Below, piece by piece: positions 1 through 10,051 of a stretch of 64,000 nucleotides of DNA (within the stretch, counting starts at the first letter, position 1; each line of letters opens with the position of its first letter). The stretch comes from Bacillus sp. CH30_1T. GTDB taxonomy: Bacteria; Bacillota; Bacilli; Bacillales; Bacillaceae_B. The position numbers and the translations under genes were made by a program. The notes beneath the pieces were generated by a model, which was given only the letters and a program-made list of their open reading frames with translations, had not been told where the DNA came from and searched no databases. Location of the stretch: the NCBI RefSeq assembly GCF_008364765.1, contig NZ_VTUY01000006.1:241169-305168 (forward strand). The letters run 5' to 3'.

Positions 1-2894
1 CACAAAATTTTACAGATAATTTGGAAGACCTTGAAAATATGACCCTTCCAATTGTTGAAGTAGGAATAGGAAGACAAAGCGATTTTACTAATAAAGATGT
101 AGCTGGTAAGGTAGCGTTTATAGAACGCGGCCTCATTACTTTCGATGAAAAAGTGCAAAATGCAAAAGATGCAGGTGCTAAAGCGGCGATCATTTATAAC
201 AATGTGGATGGTGAAATCGAAGCTTATATAGGCGAAGGGACTAATTATATTCCTGCTTTCCGCATTTCAAAGGCTGCTGGCGAACAACTGAAATCACAAA
301 CAGAAATCACCTTCGGGGCATTAGGAAGCGTCAAGACAGAAGGCGATCACTTAGCGGAATTCAGTTCTAGAGGTCCAGCTCACGGGAGTGATGACATTAA
401 ACCAGATGTCACAGGACCAGGTGTGTCGATATTCTCGACTTTCCCAGAGTTTATCAATAATCCTGAAGATGGAGAAAGTTATGATACTGCTTATGGCAGA
501 CTAAGTGGAACATCAATGGCCTCTCCTCATGTAGCAGGAGCAGCAGCACTCATCTTGCAAGCCCATCCTGATTACACACCTTTTGAAGTTAAGGAAGCTC
601 TAATGAATACAGCTGACGAAATGAATGGCGACTATTCCGTTAATGAAATTGGAGCAGGCAGAATTGATGTTCATGAAGCAGTCCATTCGGATGTATTGTT
701 GAAGGTTCTTGACAAAACAAAGCATGAACAAGATGGCCAAATTGTCGATATTGATGAAGAAACTGGTTCAATTGCTTTCGGTAGTCACTTTATAGAGGAT
801 GAGGGAGAAATCGAAGACAGCAGAAAAGTTGTCATTCAAAACCTCAATGAAAATGATGTAAAGGAATTCAACACAAATGTTGAGTTTTTACCAGCTAACG
901 GTCATATTCAAGATGCCGGCAAAAATGGTGTTGAAATAGAAATTCAAAATACTGTTACGATAGAAGCTGGAAAAACTGCCGAGATTGTGCCGACAATTCA
1001 TGTTTCTGACGATGCTGAATTGGGAAGGTATGAAGGATACATCCATTTTGTTAATACGAACAATGAAGAAGAGAGTTATCAAATACCATTTTCAATCAAT
1101 CTGAAAAATGGCAAGGGCTTTGAGTATATGCAATTGAATAGACCAATGATTACGAATGGTACAAATCAACATCCGTATTGGACGCCATATACCTCTGCAA
1201 GACTCAGATTGGCAAGCCAGTTAGAGACAATCGACGTTTTAGTAAAAGATGGAAAAACAGGAGATCCAGTTGGATTAATAGGGACTTTAGAATCAGGTCA
1301 TTTATTAACAGGCGTTGATTATATTGCCAGTCAAATATTCGATGGCAGGGTATATCCATTCACCGGTGATCCAGAAAAGCCGATTTCCGAAAATGAGGTA
1401 AAGCTGCCGGAAGGTAATTATACGTTCGAAATGATAGGGTATGATGAGCAAGGTAAACCATACAGCAAGGACGCGATTGTTATGGTTGACAATACACCTC
1501 CGGAATTGGAACTATCAATGGACCCCGGTATTTATGAAGTGAACGATTCGATGTATACAGAAGAACAAGGGTATGATGGCCCTGCAGTATGGGTGCACGG
1601 TAATGTATATGATTCCACGGTTGACGCCCTCAAACAGAAAGGGCTGAATATTGATCAATCCGTGAATGGAGTAACATGGTGGGAATATAACTTCATGCTT
1701 CATTATCTTCTTAATGTTGATAAGGACGGCAACTTCAAATTCCCTGCAACGAAAGAAAGAATAGACCAAATGTCTTATGTAGACTCCAACCTGTTTGTTT
1801 TCGACAATGCCACAGCATCTGAAGCATATCCTAAGAGCGTCAAACGTTACCAGTTCATAAAAGAAGGAACGCAATATGCAGTTCCTAGTTATGACAAAGA
1901 AAAGGTTCGTCTGGGTGACGAAATTACCATGACCTTGAATTTAAACAATATTGAGCAGTTTGCTTCTGGTGAATTCAGCGTACCTTTCATTAAAAGTTTG
2001 CTTGAATTTAAAAATGTCAAAGTCAATGATACATTTAAACAATATGCTGTGCAAAATGGCGCGGAAGTAAACCTGAACGAGCCGACATTAACTGCAGGGA
2101 ACGTTAAAGTAGGGGCTTCGATTGATCAAGATGACTTAACTTTTGATAAAGATATACCATTCTTGGATGTCACATTTAAAGTCATTGATGATGAGTATTA
2201 TGCTCAAGAAAACATGACATTCGATACCAGTTCCTTTAAGTATAAAAAAACTTCAGATTCTAACCCAACTATTATTCGTGTAATTAAAGACGAGTCATTT
2301 AGAATCCTGGCTGGCCACTCTGTTGTGAATGGAAATATCAAACCTGAAGCTTTCTTAAAAGAAAATGGGCAGTTGGATAATTCTGTTGACTACTCTAAGC
2401 TTGGCGCAAAAGTATATGCAAAAGCTCCAGATGGTAAAACCTATGAAGCGTCTAAGATTTTCGATACTGGATACTTTACAATCGATAATCTTCCGTTATC
2501 AGAAGAAGATTTTGATATCTATGTTGAGGTTCCAGGCCACCTTACGAGCAAGCTAACGACAACTGTAGTGCAGAAATTCGATGGAGATCTGGGCGGTGTA
2601 CGACTGTTTGTTGATATGGACAAATCTCAGGCTGGTGATGTCACTGGCGACAAGATGGTTGATATCAGAGATGCGATCATCTCCGTTTTCTCATATGGAA
2701 AAGAAAATCTTGGGGTAAATAAGGGAGACCTTAATCAAGACGGAAAAGTAGATGAATCAGATCTTCGCTTAATTGAGAAAAACTTCCTGGAAAAAGGACC
2801 CGATGCCAAAGAGCATAAAAATCCAAAAGAAAAACAAGGCAAGGTGACGTTGGAAAAATTATTCCGTTCAATTGGTCTTGAAACACTAAATTAG
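1..2894 (+). CDS. Vpr-like subtilase with cohesin-like and dockerin modules (5' truncated by window edge)
   Basis: Secreted S8 serine protease, C-terminal part only. The frame is open to base 3 and aligns with the middle of the subtilase at 16623-20693, so signal peptide, I9 propeptide and the catalytic Asp and His lie upstream of the window. Numbering from the TTG at 21 (not the true start), I see the end of a PA domain (about 1-95), the catalytic Ser165 in SGTSMASPHVAG, an fn3-like sandwich (about 250-360), a cohesin-like domain (about 618-740, beginning VRLGDEITMTLNLNN), a CarboxypepD-regulatory-like sandwich, and a dockerin-like pair of Ca loops (about 872-922, including GDLNQDGKVDESD). 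The C-terminal tail GKVTLEKLFRSIG resembles that of its paralogues. It ends at a terminator shared with the convergent regulator. Family assignment is strong; the partners of the cohesin and dockerin are unknown. Confidence 0.93.
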   Translation, partial: QNFTDNLEDLENMTLPIVEVGIGRQSDFTNKDVAGKVAFIERGLITFDEKVQNAKDAGAKAAIIYNNVDGEIEAYIGEGTNYIPAFRISKAAGEQLKSQTEITFGALGSVKTEGDHLAEFSSRGPAHGSDDIKPDVTGPGVSIFSTFPEFINNPEDGESYDTAYGRLSGTSMASPHVAGAAALILQAHPDYTPFEVKEALMNTADEMNGDYSVNEIGAGRIDVHEAVHSDVLLKVLDKTKHEQDGQIVDIDEETGSIAFGSHFIEDEGEIEDSRKVVIQNLNENDVKEFNTNVEFLPANGHIQDAGKNGVEIEIQNTVTIEAGKTAEIVPTIHVSDDAELGRYEGYIHFVNTNNEEESYQIPFSINLKNGKGFEYMQLNRPMITNGTNQHPYWTPYTSARLRLASQLETIDVLVKDGKTGDPVGLIGTLESGHLLTGVDYIASQIFDGRVYPFTGDPEKPISENEVKLPEGNYTFEMIGYDEQGKPYSKDAIVMVDNTPPELELSMDPGIYEVNDSMYTEEQGYDGPAVWVHGNVYDSTVDALKQKGLNIDQSVNGVTWWEYNFMLHYLLNVDKDGNFKFPATKERIDQMSYVDSNLFVFDNATASEAYPKSVKRYQFIKEGTQYAVPSYDKEKVRLGDEITMTLNLNNIEQFASGEFSVPFIKSLLEFKNVKVNDTFKQYAVQNGAEVNLNEPTLTAGNVKVGASIDQDDLTFDKDIPFLDVTFKVIDDEYYAQENMTFDTSSFKYKKTSDSNPTIIRVIKDESFRILAGHSVVNGNIKPEAFLKENGQLDNSVDYSKLGAKVYAKAPDGKTYEASKIFDTGYFTIDNLPLSEEDFDIYVEVPGHLTSKLTTTVVQKFDGDLGGVRLFVDMDKSQAGDVTGDKMVDIRDAIISVFSYGKENLGVNKGDLNQDGKVDESDLRLIEKNFLEKGPDAKEHKNPKEKQGKVTLEKLFRSIGLETLN

Positions 2895-2902
2895 TGAACA
2901 CA

Positions 2903-2940
2903 AATAAATGCCAGGGGTAAATTCCTGGCATTTATTTTCC
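2903..2940. terminator. bidirectional terminator
   Basis: A 13-bp perfect stem (AATAAATGCCAGG with CCTGGCATTTATT) around an 8-nt loop lies between two convergent stop codons. It is A-rich on the left and T-rich on the right, so it can serve both the protease and the regulator on the other strand. Confidence 0.85.
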
Positions 2941-2948
2941 ATTATTAA

Positions 2949-4175
2949 TTAATTCGAAAAAACTTTTGTCGCCAGCTCAAGAGCCTTATTGGTTTCCTCT
3001 GTTTTCACGTAATAATGAAAGAGTTCCTTTTCGTATTGTTGGACCAACGATACATAACCACGCTTTTTAAAGTAGGGTAGAGCGTTAGTGATTAGGTAGT
3101 TATAATATTCAGTATGTTGGTTTATAAGAATAAGGTGAAGAAGTTTAAAGCTGATTGAATATAAATATTCATTGAGCTCCCTTGCAATTGAAATCCCTTC
3201 AAGTACAAGGTTTTCTAGTTCGTTATTCTCCAATAAACTACCTTTATGACAGCTCCTAATGTATCCTTCCAGGGAAGTTAAATAACATGTTGATTTTTTT
3301 TCTTTTAGGCCCATGGATTGTTCGTACAGTCGTTTTGAAGATTCATATTCGTTTCTATTATAGTATTCATAAGCTAAGTTATGAAGCACCCGTGCCTTCT
3401 TGTCAAAAGCATGACATAAATTACAAGTTTGAATTAAAGCATCGTATTGTTCGACTTTCTGTTGAAAATCACTGTATCCGTCACTTTCCCGCGTCATCAA
3501 CATAATCATTTCTGCGTCGATCATTTTTAGCAAATTATTACTATTGATAAAGTATCGCAACGACTTTTCTGCATAGTAATAAGCCATTACCTTTGAACCT
3601 GTGGCAAGGTAGGAGGTCGCTAACGTTAAATAGTACTCTTCATTATTGTAATCATTCACGTTAATTGTTCCTAAGGTAGCGAATGCTTTTAATACATCCT
3701 TTTTGGATAAGTAATACATGCCTGATAAATGCTTAAGTAAGTTTCTTTCGTACGGTGGCAAATGTTTATGCTTCTTTTTAATAGCTTTTATGATTTTATC
3801 GGCCTGTTTAAATTCCTGATGTAGTAGATGGTATCTTGCATTCAGAAGTTCATAAAGAACTTGGTAGTCACTGAGCGTTATTAATGGTTCTTTCTCCAGT
3901 TCGTTTTTTATCGTTTCGATTTCTTCATCGCGTTGCCTGATCATTGCATCATGCCAACAATGAAGGAGCCTCTTGATATTTTTGTACCGCATTAATTCCT
4001 CTTCAATATTAATCCCGAGCCGTTTAGAAAACAAAGAGGTGATTTCTGAAGAATAATCCGTTTTCCCCTGTTCAATTTTACTAACATGTGTATTTGAACA
4101 AATCCCATATCCAAGCTGTTCTTGTGTAAGTTTGGCTTTCTGACGATAAAATTTTATGATTTTTCCTTTATCCAT
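2949..4175 (-). CDS. HTH-TPR transcriptional regulator, RNPP (NprR/PlcR-like), copy 1
   Basis: Cytoplasmic regulator of about 408 aa. An N-terminal XRE-type HTH (residues 1-60, with LTQEQLGYGICS and THVSKIEQG) is followed by roughly 330 residues of helical TPR-like repeats. This is the architecture of NprR/PlcR/Rap-type peptide sensors, and the length is close to NprR (about 420 aa). The ATG at 4175 is chosen because GGAG lies 10 nt upstream and the product then begins like its two paralogues; an upstream ATG at 4226 has no such support. It is convergent with the truncated protease and divergent from the regulator at 4410. I found no short secreted pheromone gene beside it. Control of the neighbouring proteases is inferred from position and from the NprR precedent. 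Confidence 0.88.
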   Translation of the reverse strand: MDKGKIIKFYRQKAKLTQEQLGYGICSNTHVSKIEQGKTDYSSEITSLFSKRLGINIEEELMRYKNIKRLLHCWHDAMIRQRDEEIETIKNELEKEPLITLSDYQVLYELLNARYHLLHQEFKQADKIIKAIKKKHKHLPPYERNLLKHLSGMYYLSKKDVLKAFATLGTINVNDYNNEEYYLTLATSYLATGSKVMAYYYAEKSLRYFINSNNLLKMIDAEMIMLMTRESDGYSDFQQKVEQYDALIQTCNLCHAFDKKARVLHNLAYEYYNRNEYESSKRLYEQSMGLKEKKSTCYLTSLEGYIRSCHKGSLLENNELENLVLEGISIARELNEYLYSISFKLLHLILINQHTEYYNYLITNALPYFKKRGYVSLVQQYEKELFHYYVKTEETNKALELATKVFSN

Positions 4176-4409
4176 GCCACATCCACTCCATGATTGAAAG
4201 AATAGTAATGAATAAATACCTTCCATTTAAGGTATCAACAAAGCCTGTTTAGTCCTCTCTTATTGTTACTTTTCTATCATTTTCCTTTGATTATAATTGA
4301 ATTTGATGGGATAATGTTTTTGAAAAATTCTATCAAATCAACATCATTCAAGGGAGTTTGTTCATGGCAACAGCTCAATTCGTTTTATGAAAAGGAACAG
4401 GTGAATCAA

Positions 4410-5666
4410 ATGAATGCTGCTCTCTATCAAGAAATTCAAAAGTATATGCAAATGAAAAATTGGAATAAAACAGAACTTTCCAAGGAATCCGGTATTCATA
4501 TAAGCGAGATCAGCCGTCTTTTTAATCACAGGCAGCCTCTATCTTTGCAAAATCTGGATGCGATAACAAATTCATTCGGTCTATCTGAAGGTTCTCTCTA
4601 TCAGTACTATTTAGAGGAATGCTTCAATAAAGGAAAACATGCGGACAAACGAAGAAGTATACAGTTCTTGTATAAGTGTGCAGCGGAAGGATATGTCAAC
4701 CTTTACAGTGACTTAATAAATTTAATGCTGGAGGAACAGTCAAAAACGATCAGAAAGAAAAATCTATTATATATATTTACTGTTGCTGAAGAACTTTTTC
4801 AAGGAGGAATAGGCGAAAAGGCACTCCCGCTCTATGAGGTGATTATTGAAAGTGAGTCGGATCGCTTTTCAGAAAAAGTTGCAATCAGTTATTTCAGGAG
4901 ATTCTATATTGTAAGAGGGACCGACAAAGGACAGCATGCCCTGTCTTTTGTGTTAGATCAATTAGCTTATATGCCGAATGAGATCAGGTTGGAGGCCTAC
5001 ATGTGGATTATGGCAGATTATTATCGACGTGAGGAATGGAGGCAGGTGCTAAATTATGCAGAAAAATTAAAGAAACTGGCACCAGAAGGCGACTATTATG
5101 GACGAGCCTTAATGTATAAGGGACTTGCTCTTTCAAGGGTAGGGGACTCCCTTGAAGAAGTATTGAATATAATAGATGAATACTCAATAATAAGTGAGTA
5201 TTATGCGGGAATTGCTGCAGGCAATCGCTATGCAGCCCTGTTGGATTTTGGTAAGTTAGAATATGTAGATGAGTATCTCTCCTGGCTGGAAAACAGGGAA
5301 GATATATATGTGGGACTGCCTAGGATATTTGAGACATACGTTCGATTAGATCGTTTAAATGATGCCAAGACACTCATAGAAAGGTTCAAACATGTAATCG
5401 ACGATATGGCCGAAAGCAAGGAACCGTGGCTGAAAGAAAAAATGAATTTAGACTTTCGCTATGCTCACGCCTTGTTTTTATGTAAAAGCAGTCAATTTGA
5501 AAAAGGTTTGGATGAACTTATGGAGGTAGCGGATTTATCAAATAGGATAGGCAATATGGAAAGGTTCAAAAAATGTTTGTTAGCTTTTTGGAAGTACAGA
5601 GATTATGCGACTTCCGAACATGATAAAAAATATTCTAATCTGTTACAAACAGGAAAAATGGAATAA
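4410..5666 (+). CDS. HTH regulator with long helical-repeat domain, distant RNPP/AimR-like architecture
   Basis: A protein of about 418 aa. The N-terminal HTH (roughly residues 8-55, with KTELSKESGIHISEISRLF) is followed by about 350 residues of alpha-helical repeats with no recognisable enzyme motif. It is not closely similar to the three NprR-like paralogues in this window: it lacks their LTQ(E/K)QLG and GIC signatures. The ATG at 4410 has AGGTG 6 nt upstream; the longer frame from 4263 would add 49 residues of promoter-like sequence. It is divergent from the regulator at 4175 and followed by its own terminator. The fold resembles peptide-responsive receptors such as AimR, but that is by architecture only. 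Confidence 0.78.
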   Translation: MNAALYQEIQKYMQMKNWNKTELSKESGIHISEISRLFNHRQPLSLQNLDAITNSFGLSEGSLYQYYLEECFNKGKHADKRRSIQFLYKCAAEGYVNLYSDLINLMLEEQSKTIRKKNLLYIFTVAEELFQGGIGEKALPLYEVIIESESDRFSEKVAISYFRRFYIVRGTDKGQHALSFVLDQLAYMPNEIRLEAYMWIMADYYRREEWRQVLNYAEKLKKLAPEGDYYGRALMYKGLALSRVGDSLEEVLNIIDEYSIISEYYAGIAAGNRYAALLDFGKLEYVDEYLSWLENREDIYVGLPRIFETYVRLDRLNDAKTLIERFKHVIDDMAESKEPWLKEKMNLDFRYAHALFLCKSSQFEKGLDELMEVADLSNRIGNMERFKKCLLAFWKYRDYATSEHDKKYSNLLQTGKME

Positions 5667-5677
5667 TTCCTTTGAGG

Positions 5678-5712
5678 AAAAGAGCTGAATTAGTGCTCTT
5701 TTTCTTTTTTTT
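5678..5712 (+). terminator. intrinsic terminator
   Basis: AAAAGAGC pairs with GCTCTTTT across a 9-nt loop, followed by a long T-rich run. It lies just after the stop codon of the regulator at 4410. Confidence 0.8.
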
Positions 5713-5801
5713 GCGTTTGAGTGAATTTTCAGAAAAAAATATCCCGTCAAGTGTAAATATAATTGAAATGTGGTTTAGTAAAAATAGAAGGGAAGAGATG
5801 A

Positions 5802-8800
5802 ATGAAGTACAAATTGACAAAAAGTTTAACAACTTTGACGCTAGGCACAGGTTTATTAATTAATCCTATTGGACAGACTCCCGTAGACCAGGTTGCCACC
5901 GCATCAACAGTATCACCCATCGACCAAGTATTGGCAAAATTGACTCCTGAGCAGCGACAAGCATTAAATCAATTAAAAGTGAACAATTTAGAAGGTTTGC
6001 AGCTATCCCCGGAAACAAATCTAGAAAGTGAAGAAGAGATATCCGTCATAGTAGAATTTAAGGACAAGCCTGCCAAGACAGCGGTGTTAGAGGCAGCTGC
6101 TGATGGTAAGAAACTGTCAATGGACGAAGCAAAACAAAAAGCTGAGGCTGCGCACAAAACATTCAAATCAGACTTGCAAAAGATTTATAAAGAAGAGGCA
6201 AAAAAGAAAAAAGATGTCTATAAAGTAAAAAGAACGTATAAAAATGCCATTAATGGTGTTGCGATTGAACTGCCTGCCAACAAAGTAAAGGCATTACTCG
6301 ACTCCAACGAAGTAAAAGCCGTTTGGTCAAATGATGAGGTACATGTAGAGCCTCCGGTTCAAAATGATGATTCCTCTAACGAAAATAATGAAACAGGAAT
6401 GCGTACATTTCCAGGAGTGGATAAATTACATGCTGAAGGACTTACCGGCGAAGGGATAAAGGTAGGGGTATTGGATACCGGCGTGGATTATAACCATCCT
6501 GATTTAAAGGATGCTTTTAAAGGCGGCTATGACTTTGTAGACGATGACAATGATCCGATGGAAACGACGCATGAAGATTGGAAGAACTCAGGATATGCAG
6601 AAAGAAATCCTCTCACAGGTGCATACTATTATACTCAACATGGTTCACACGTTTCGGGGATCATTGCCGGTACAGGGAAAAACAGCACTGATCATGCGGT
6701 AACAGGGGTAGCGCCAGACGCTGATTTATATGTTTATCGTGTCTTGGGGCCTTATGGTTCTGGATATACAGAAGATGTATTAGCAGGAATTGATCGAGCT
6801 GTAGAGGATGATCTGGATGTCATCAATCTTTCACTTGGAGCAAACTACAACAACCCAATGTATGCAACAAGTATAGCAGTAAATAATGCTGTACTTGCCG
6901 GCGTGACAGCTGTCGTTTCAGCAGGAAACAGTGGCAATGGTATGTATACGCTCGGATCTCCGGGAACTGCACCATTAGCCATAACGGTAGGTGCCAGTGA
7001 TACTTCCGAAACTATTGTTACCGCAAAAGGAGCACTGCATGCTGATACAACGCTTCCTGCAGATTTGAAATTGCTTGGAAAAGGGTATGAAGACAACTTG
7101 GAGGAGCTAAAGGGACAAAATATTCCAGTTGTTGATGTTTCGCTCGGATATGAATCGCATTATAATAATAAAGATGTGGAAGGGAAAATCGTATTAATTC
7201 AAAGAGGCATTACAAGTTTTGTTGATAAAATTACTATAGCCTATAAAAAAGGCGCAAAAGCTGTTTTGCTCTATAATAATATTCCGGAAGAAGGCTTCAT
7301 CCCTACCTACTTAGGGGAAGGCTATCAATTTGTCCCGACATTCAATCTATCTTACGAACAAGGAAATGAGTTGAAAAAGAAAGTCTCAGCCGGAGATGCA
7401 ACATTCTCTTTTGATGAAATGGGACAAGAAATGACAGAAGGAAACAAATTGGCAGACTTTAGCTCACGTGGCCCAGCCAGGACAACCTATGACATAAAAC
7501 CGGAAGTAACAGCTCCTGGTGTCTCTGTCTTCTCTACAATACCTTCCTATATGCACGGAGAAGATCAGATTGGCAATTATGAATACGCATATGACCGATT
7601 ATCTGGTACATCGATGGCAAGTCCAAATGCTGCGGGTGTTGCAGCGTTATTATTACAATCAAATCCAGAATTGTCACCATCAGAAGTTAAGGAAACCTTA
7701 ATGAATACGGCAGATCCGTTAAATGGTGATTACAGTGTGTATGAAGTAGGTGCCGGTGTTGTCGATCCATATGAAGCTGTCCATTCAAACACAAGAATTG
7801 AAGTGCTGGGCAAAACGTTGCATCCAGTTGATGGAAAAGAAAAAAGCATAGACAATAACACGGGAGCTATCAGCTTCGGTACATTTGCCCCAAATGGCCA
7901 ACATCTAACAGAGGATCGTTCCGTTGTCCTATACAACAACAGTAAAGAATCCAAAACATTTGATGTAACGGTACAGTTCCAAAAGAATCGCAGAGGCTCA
8001 AAGGATGCCTCGGAAAACGGAGTAAACCTTACAACCAAATCAACAATAAAAGTTAACGGAAATGCCAAGAAGAAAACGAATGTATTCATTACGATTCCAA
8101 AAACAGCAGAACTGGGCACATATGAAGGATATGTCGTGTATACAAATAGAGACAATCCGGATGAAACCTATCAGGTGCCATTTGGAATTCAGACTGTGGC
8201 AGAAGGAATCAATTATTACAATCTTAGCCATGAAGCAATGACCTATCCATTTAACTATTTTAATTCAAGTATGGCTCGATTTACAGATGCAACTTTCAAT
8301 TTAAAATCACATATGAAGACACTTGACCTCTTCCTGGTAGATGGAAAAACAAATAAAGAAATCGGATTTATTGGATCAGTTGATGGGTTTGGTTCGAGCT
8401 TAACGAATGGTGATTTGTCTTTAAGAAATGCTTTTGATGGGGTTTACTATCCGATGACTGGGAGTCAGGATAACCCAATTGCTCATCATCCGGAACGTGC
8501 TGAGCCTGGCTTTTATAAAGTGAAAGTTGTTGCCACAAATGATGAAGGCAGGACCTTCTCGAAAGAAGATACACTATACATTGACTATACTGCACCAAAG
8601 TTTGATCTAAACCTTGAGTCCGGTGTATATGAATACAAGCCTGAAGAAAAAACAGTAAATATTACAGGTTCAATTTTCGATGAAGAAATTGAGGCCATGA
8701 AAGATGAAGGCTTTAGTTTTACTCAAGGAGATAATAAAGTCCTCTATCAGGATAATTTGAACTTCCGAAACAGAGGAGAACTGCCGATAAATGAGGATGG

Positions 8801-9893
8801 AACGTTTTCTGTTGACATTCCAATGGACGAAACAAGACCAATGCATCTTGTGTTTGATGGGATCGATCCTGCGACTAACGGATACTATGGAGAAACCAGT
8901 GACATTTACTTTATCAGAGAAGGGGAGCCTTATGCACTTGCACAGCCAGACAAACGGGCAGCAGGTATGGGTGAAAATTTGGATGTCACTCTGTCCTTAA
9001 ATAATGTGGAAAAGGTAAAAGAAGCTGTTTACACATTAAATTATAATAATCATTATGTTGATATTGCAGAGGTTAAACCAGCGCCAGGCATGAGTGATAA
9101 AATTTCAGTGAAGGTTGACAATGATAATACTTATCCTTATTCTTCACAGTTAGAGGTAACCGCAACCTTGAAGGAAGGACAGGAGCCTTTAACGGGAGAC
9201 CTGCCTTTAGTTAACGTGACGTATAAGGTAAAAGATGAGTGGTATGGGGGAACGCTTTCACCAAGTAGTCTGAGGACTTCCATTACCGATGCTGAAGGAA
9301 ACACTCAAGACATGTTATTTAATGCAACACCTCAATTTCGAATGAAACCCGGTACAATGGCTAAAGGTACCATAAAAGCGGAGGCATTCATGAACCCATA
9401 TAATGGGGATCCTGCCACGAATATTGACTATTCAACACTCAGTGCAGAAGCAAAAATGACTGGTGAGGATGGAAAAGTTTATAAAGGAACTATAGGCAAT
9501 GGTCCGGGATTTGACTTCAATTTACCATTAACAGTAATTGGTGAACAACTCAAAATGGAATTGAATGTCCCAGGACATTTCACACTTCATAAAATGTTTA
9601 TAATGGGCTCTCATGGAAACAAGGATATCTTGTTTAAAACACTAGAAGCGGGTGATGTGAATAAAGACGATGTCATAGACGTAATGGATGCTGTTTACAT
9701 TCAAGAGAAGTGGGGAACAAGTGACCGAGCTGCAGATATTAACTTCGACGGCACCGTGGATGCTGCAGACATTGGATATGTTGAGAAAAATTACCTCTTG
9801 CAAAATCCATCAGCAGAGAATGCTCCAAAACCGAAACAAAACTACAAAGGCAAATCATTGGAGAGAATTCTGGGCGATCTTGGAGTTCAATAA
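5802..9893 (+). CDS. Vpr-like secreted subtilase with PA, fn3-like, cohesin-like and dockerin modules (1363 aa)
   Basis: Secreted S8 endopeptidase, about 550 residues longer than B. subtilis Vpr. Order: signal peptide (about 1-34), I9 propeptide (about 78-188, ISVIVEFKDKPAK), catalytic Asp225 (VLDTGVDYNHPD), His280 (QHGSHVSG), oxyanion Asn376 (SAGNSG), PA domain (about 420-530), Ser604 (SGTSMASPNAAG), fn3-like sandwich (about 690-805), further beta modules, cohesin-like domain (about 1050-1160, starting GENLDVTLSLNN), CarboxypepD-regulatory-like sandwich, and dockerin-like module (about 1282-1332; GDVNKDDVIDVMD and DINFDGTVDAAD). It ends in the KGKSLERILGDLG tail shared with its paralogues. 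There is no LPXTG or SLH anchor. ATG 5802 follows a GGGAAGAG ribosome site. It stands as a single gene between terminators. Confidence 0.95.
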   Translation: MKYKLTKSLTTLTLGTGLLINPIGQTPVDQVATASTVSPIDQVLAKLTPEQRQALNQLKVNNLEGLQLSPETNLESEEEISVIVEFKDKPAKTAVLEAAADGKKLSMDEAKQKAEAAHKTFKSDLQKIYKEEAKKKKDVYKVKRTYKNAINGVAIELPANKVKALLDSNEVKAVWSNDEVHVEPPVQNDDSSNENNETGMRTFPGVDKLHAEGLTGEGIKVGVLDTGVDYNHPDLKDAFKGGYDFVDDDNDPMETTHEDWKNSGYAERNPLTGAYYYTQHGSHVSGIIAGTGKNSTDHAVTGVAPDADLYVYRVLGPYGSGYTEDVLAGIDRAVEDDLDVINLSLGANYNNPMYATSIAVNNAVLAGVTAVVSAGNSGNGMYTLGSPGTAPLAITVGASDTSETIVTAKGALHADTTLPADLKLLGKGYEDNLEELKGQNIPVVDVSLGYESHYNNKDVEGKIVLIQRGITSFVDKITIAYKKGAKAVLLYNNIPEEGFIPTYLGEGYQFVPTFNLSYEQGNELKKKVSAGDATFSFDEMGQEMTEGNKLADFSSRGPARTTYDIKPEVTAPGVSVFSTIPSYMHGEDQIGNYEYAYDRLSGTSMASPNAAGVAALLLQSNPELSPSEVKETLMNTADPLNGDYSVYEVGAGVVDPYEAVHSNTRIEVLGKTLHPVDGKEKSIDNNTGAISFGTFAPNGQHLTEDRSVVLYNNSKESKTFDVTVQFQKNRRGSKDASENGVNLTTKSTIKVNGNAKKKTNVFITIPKTAELGTYEGYVVYTNRDNPDETYQVPFGIQTVAEGINYYNLSHEAMTYPFNYFNSSMARFTDATFNLKSHMKTLDLFLVDGKTNKEIGFIGSVDGFGSSLTNGDLSLRNAFDGVYYPMTGSQDNPIAHHPERAEPGFYKVKVVATNDEGRTFSKEDTLYIDYTAPKFDLNLESGVYEYKPEEKTVNITGSIFDEEIEAMKDEGFSFTQGDNKVLYQDNLNFRNRGELPINEDGTFSVDIPMDETRPMHLVFDGIDPATNGYYGETSDIYFIREGEPYALAQPDKRAAGMGENLDVTLSLNNVEKVKEAVYTLNYNNHYVDIAEVKPAPGMSDKISVKVDNDNTYPYSSQLEVTATLKEGQEPLTGDLPLVNVTYKVKDEWYGGTLSPSSLRTSITDAEGNTQDMLFNATPQFRMKPGTMAKGTIKAEAFMNPYNGDPATNIDYSTLSAEAKMTGEDGKVYKGTIGNGPGFDFNLPLTVIGEQLKMELNVPGHFTLHKMFIMGSHGNKDILFKTLEAGDVNKDDVIDVMDAVYIQEKWGTSDRAADINFDGTVDAADIGYVEKNYLLQNPSAENAPKPKQNYKGKSLERILGDLGVQ

Positions 9894-9930
9894 AATCACA
9901 ATAAATTGAGTAATATTATACGAATACATT

Positions 9931-9967
9931 AGAGTGTTTAGGGGTTAATTCCTTAAACACTCTTTTT
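9931..9967 (+). terminator. intrinsic terminator
   Basis: AGAGTGTTTA pairs with TAAACACTCT around GGGGTTAATTCCT, then TTTTT. It terminates the subtilase gene. Confidence 0.85.
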
Positions 9968-10051
9968 ACGAATGGCCCCGTCCTCTACACTCATCTAAGT
10001 AATAAAGAATCTCTTTTTTAGCACTATACTAAATAGAATCATTAACTTGTT

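Noticed and set aside
4263..4409. Longer start for the regulator at 4410
   Set aside because: The 49 extra residues are encoded by promoter-like AT-rich DNA, and the start at 4410 has a well-spaced AGGTG site.
5228..9000. Numerous 60-140-codon frames on the opposite strand or in other frames of the large protease and regulator genes
   Set aside because: They lie wholly within strongly supported coding sequences and show no ribosome sites or recognisable domains.
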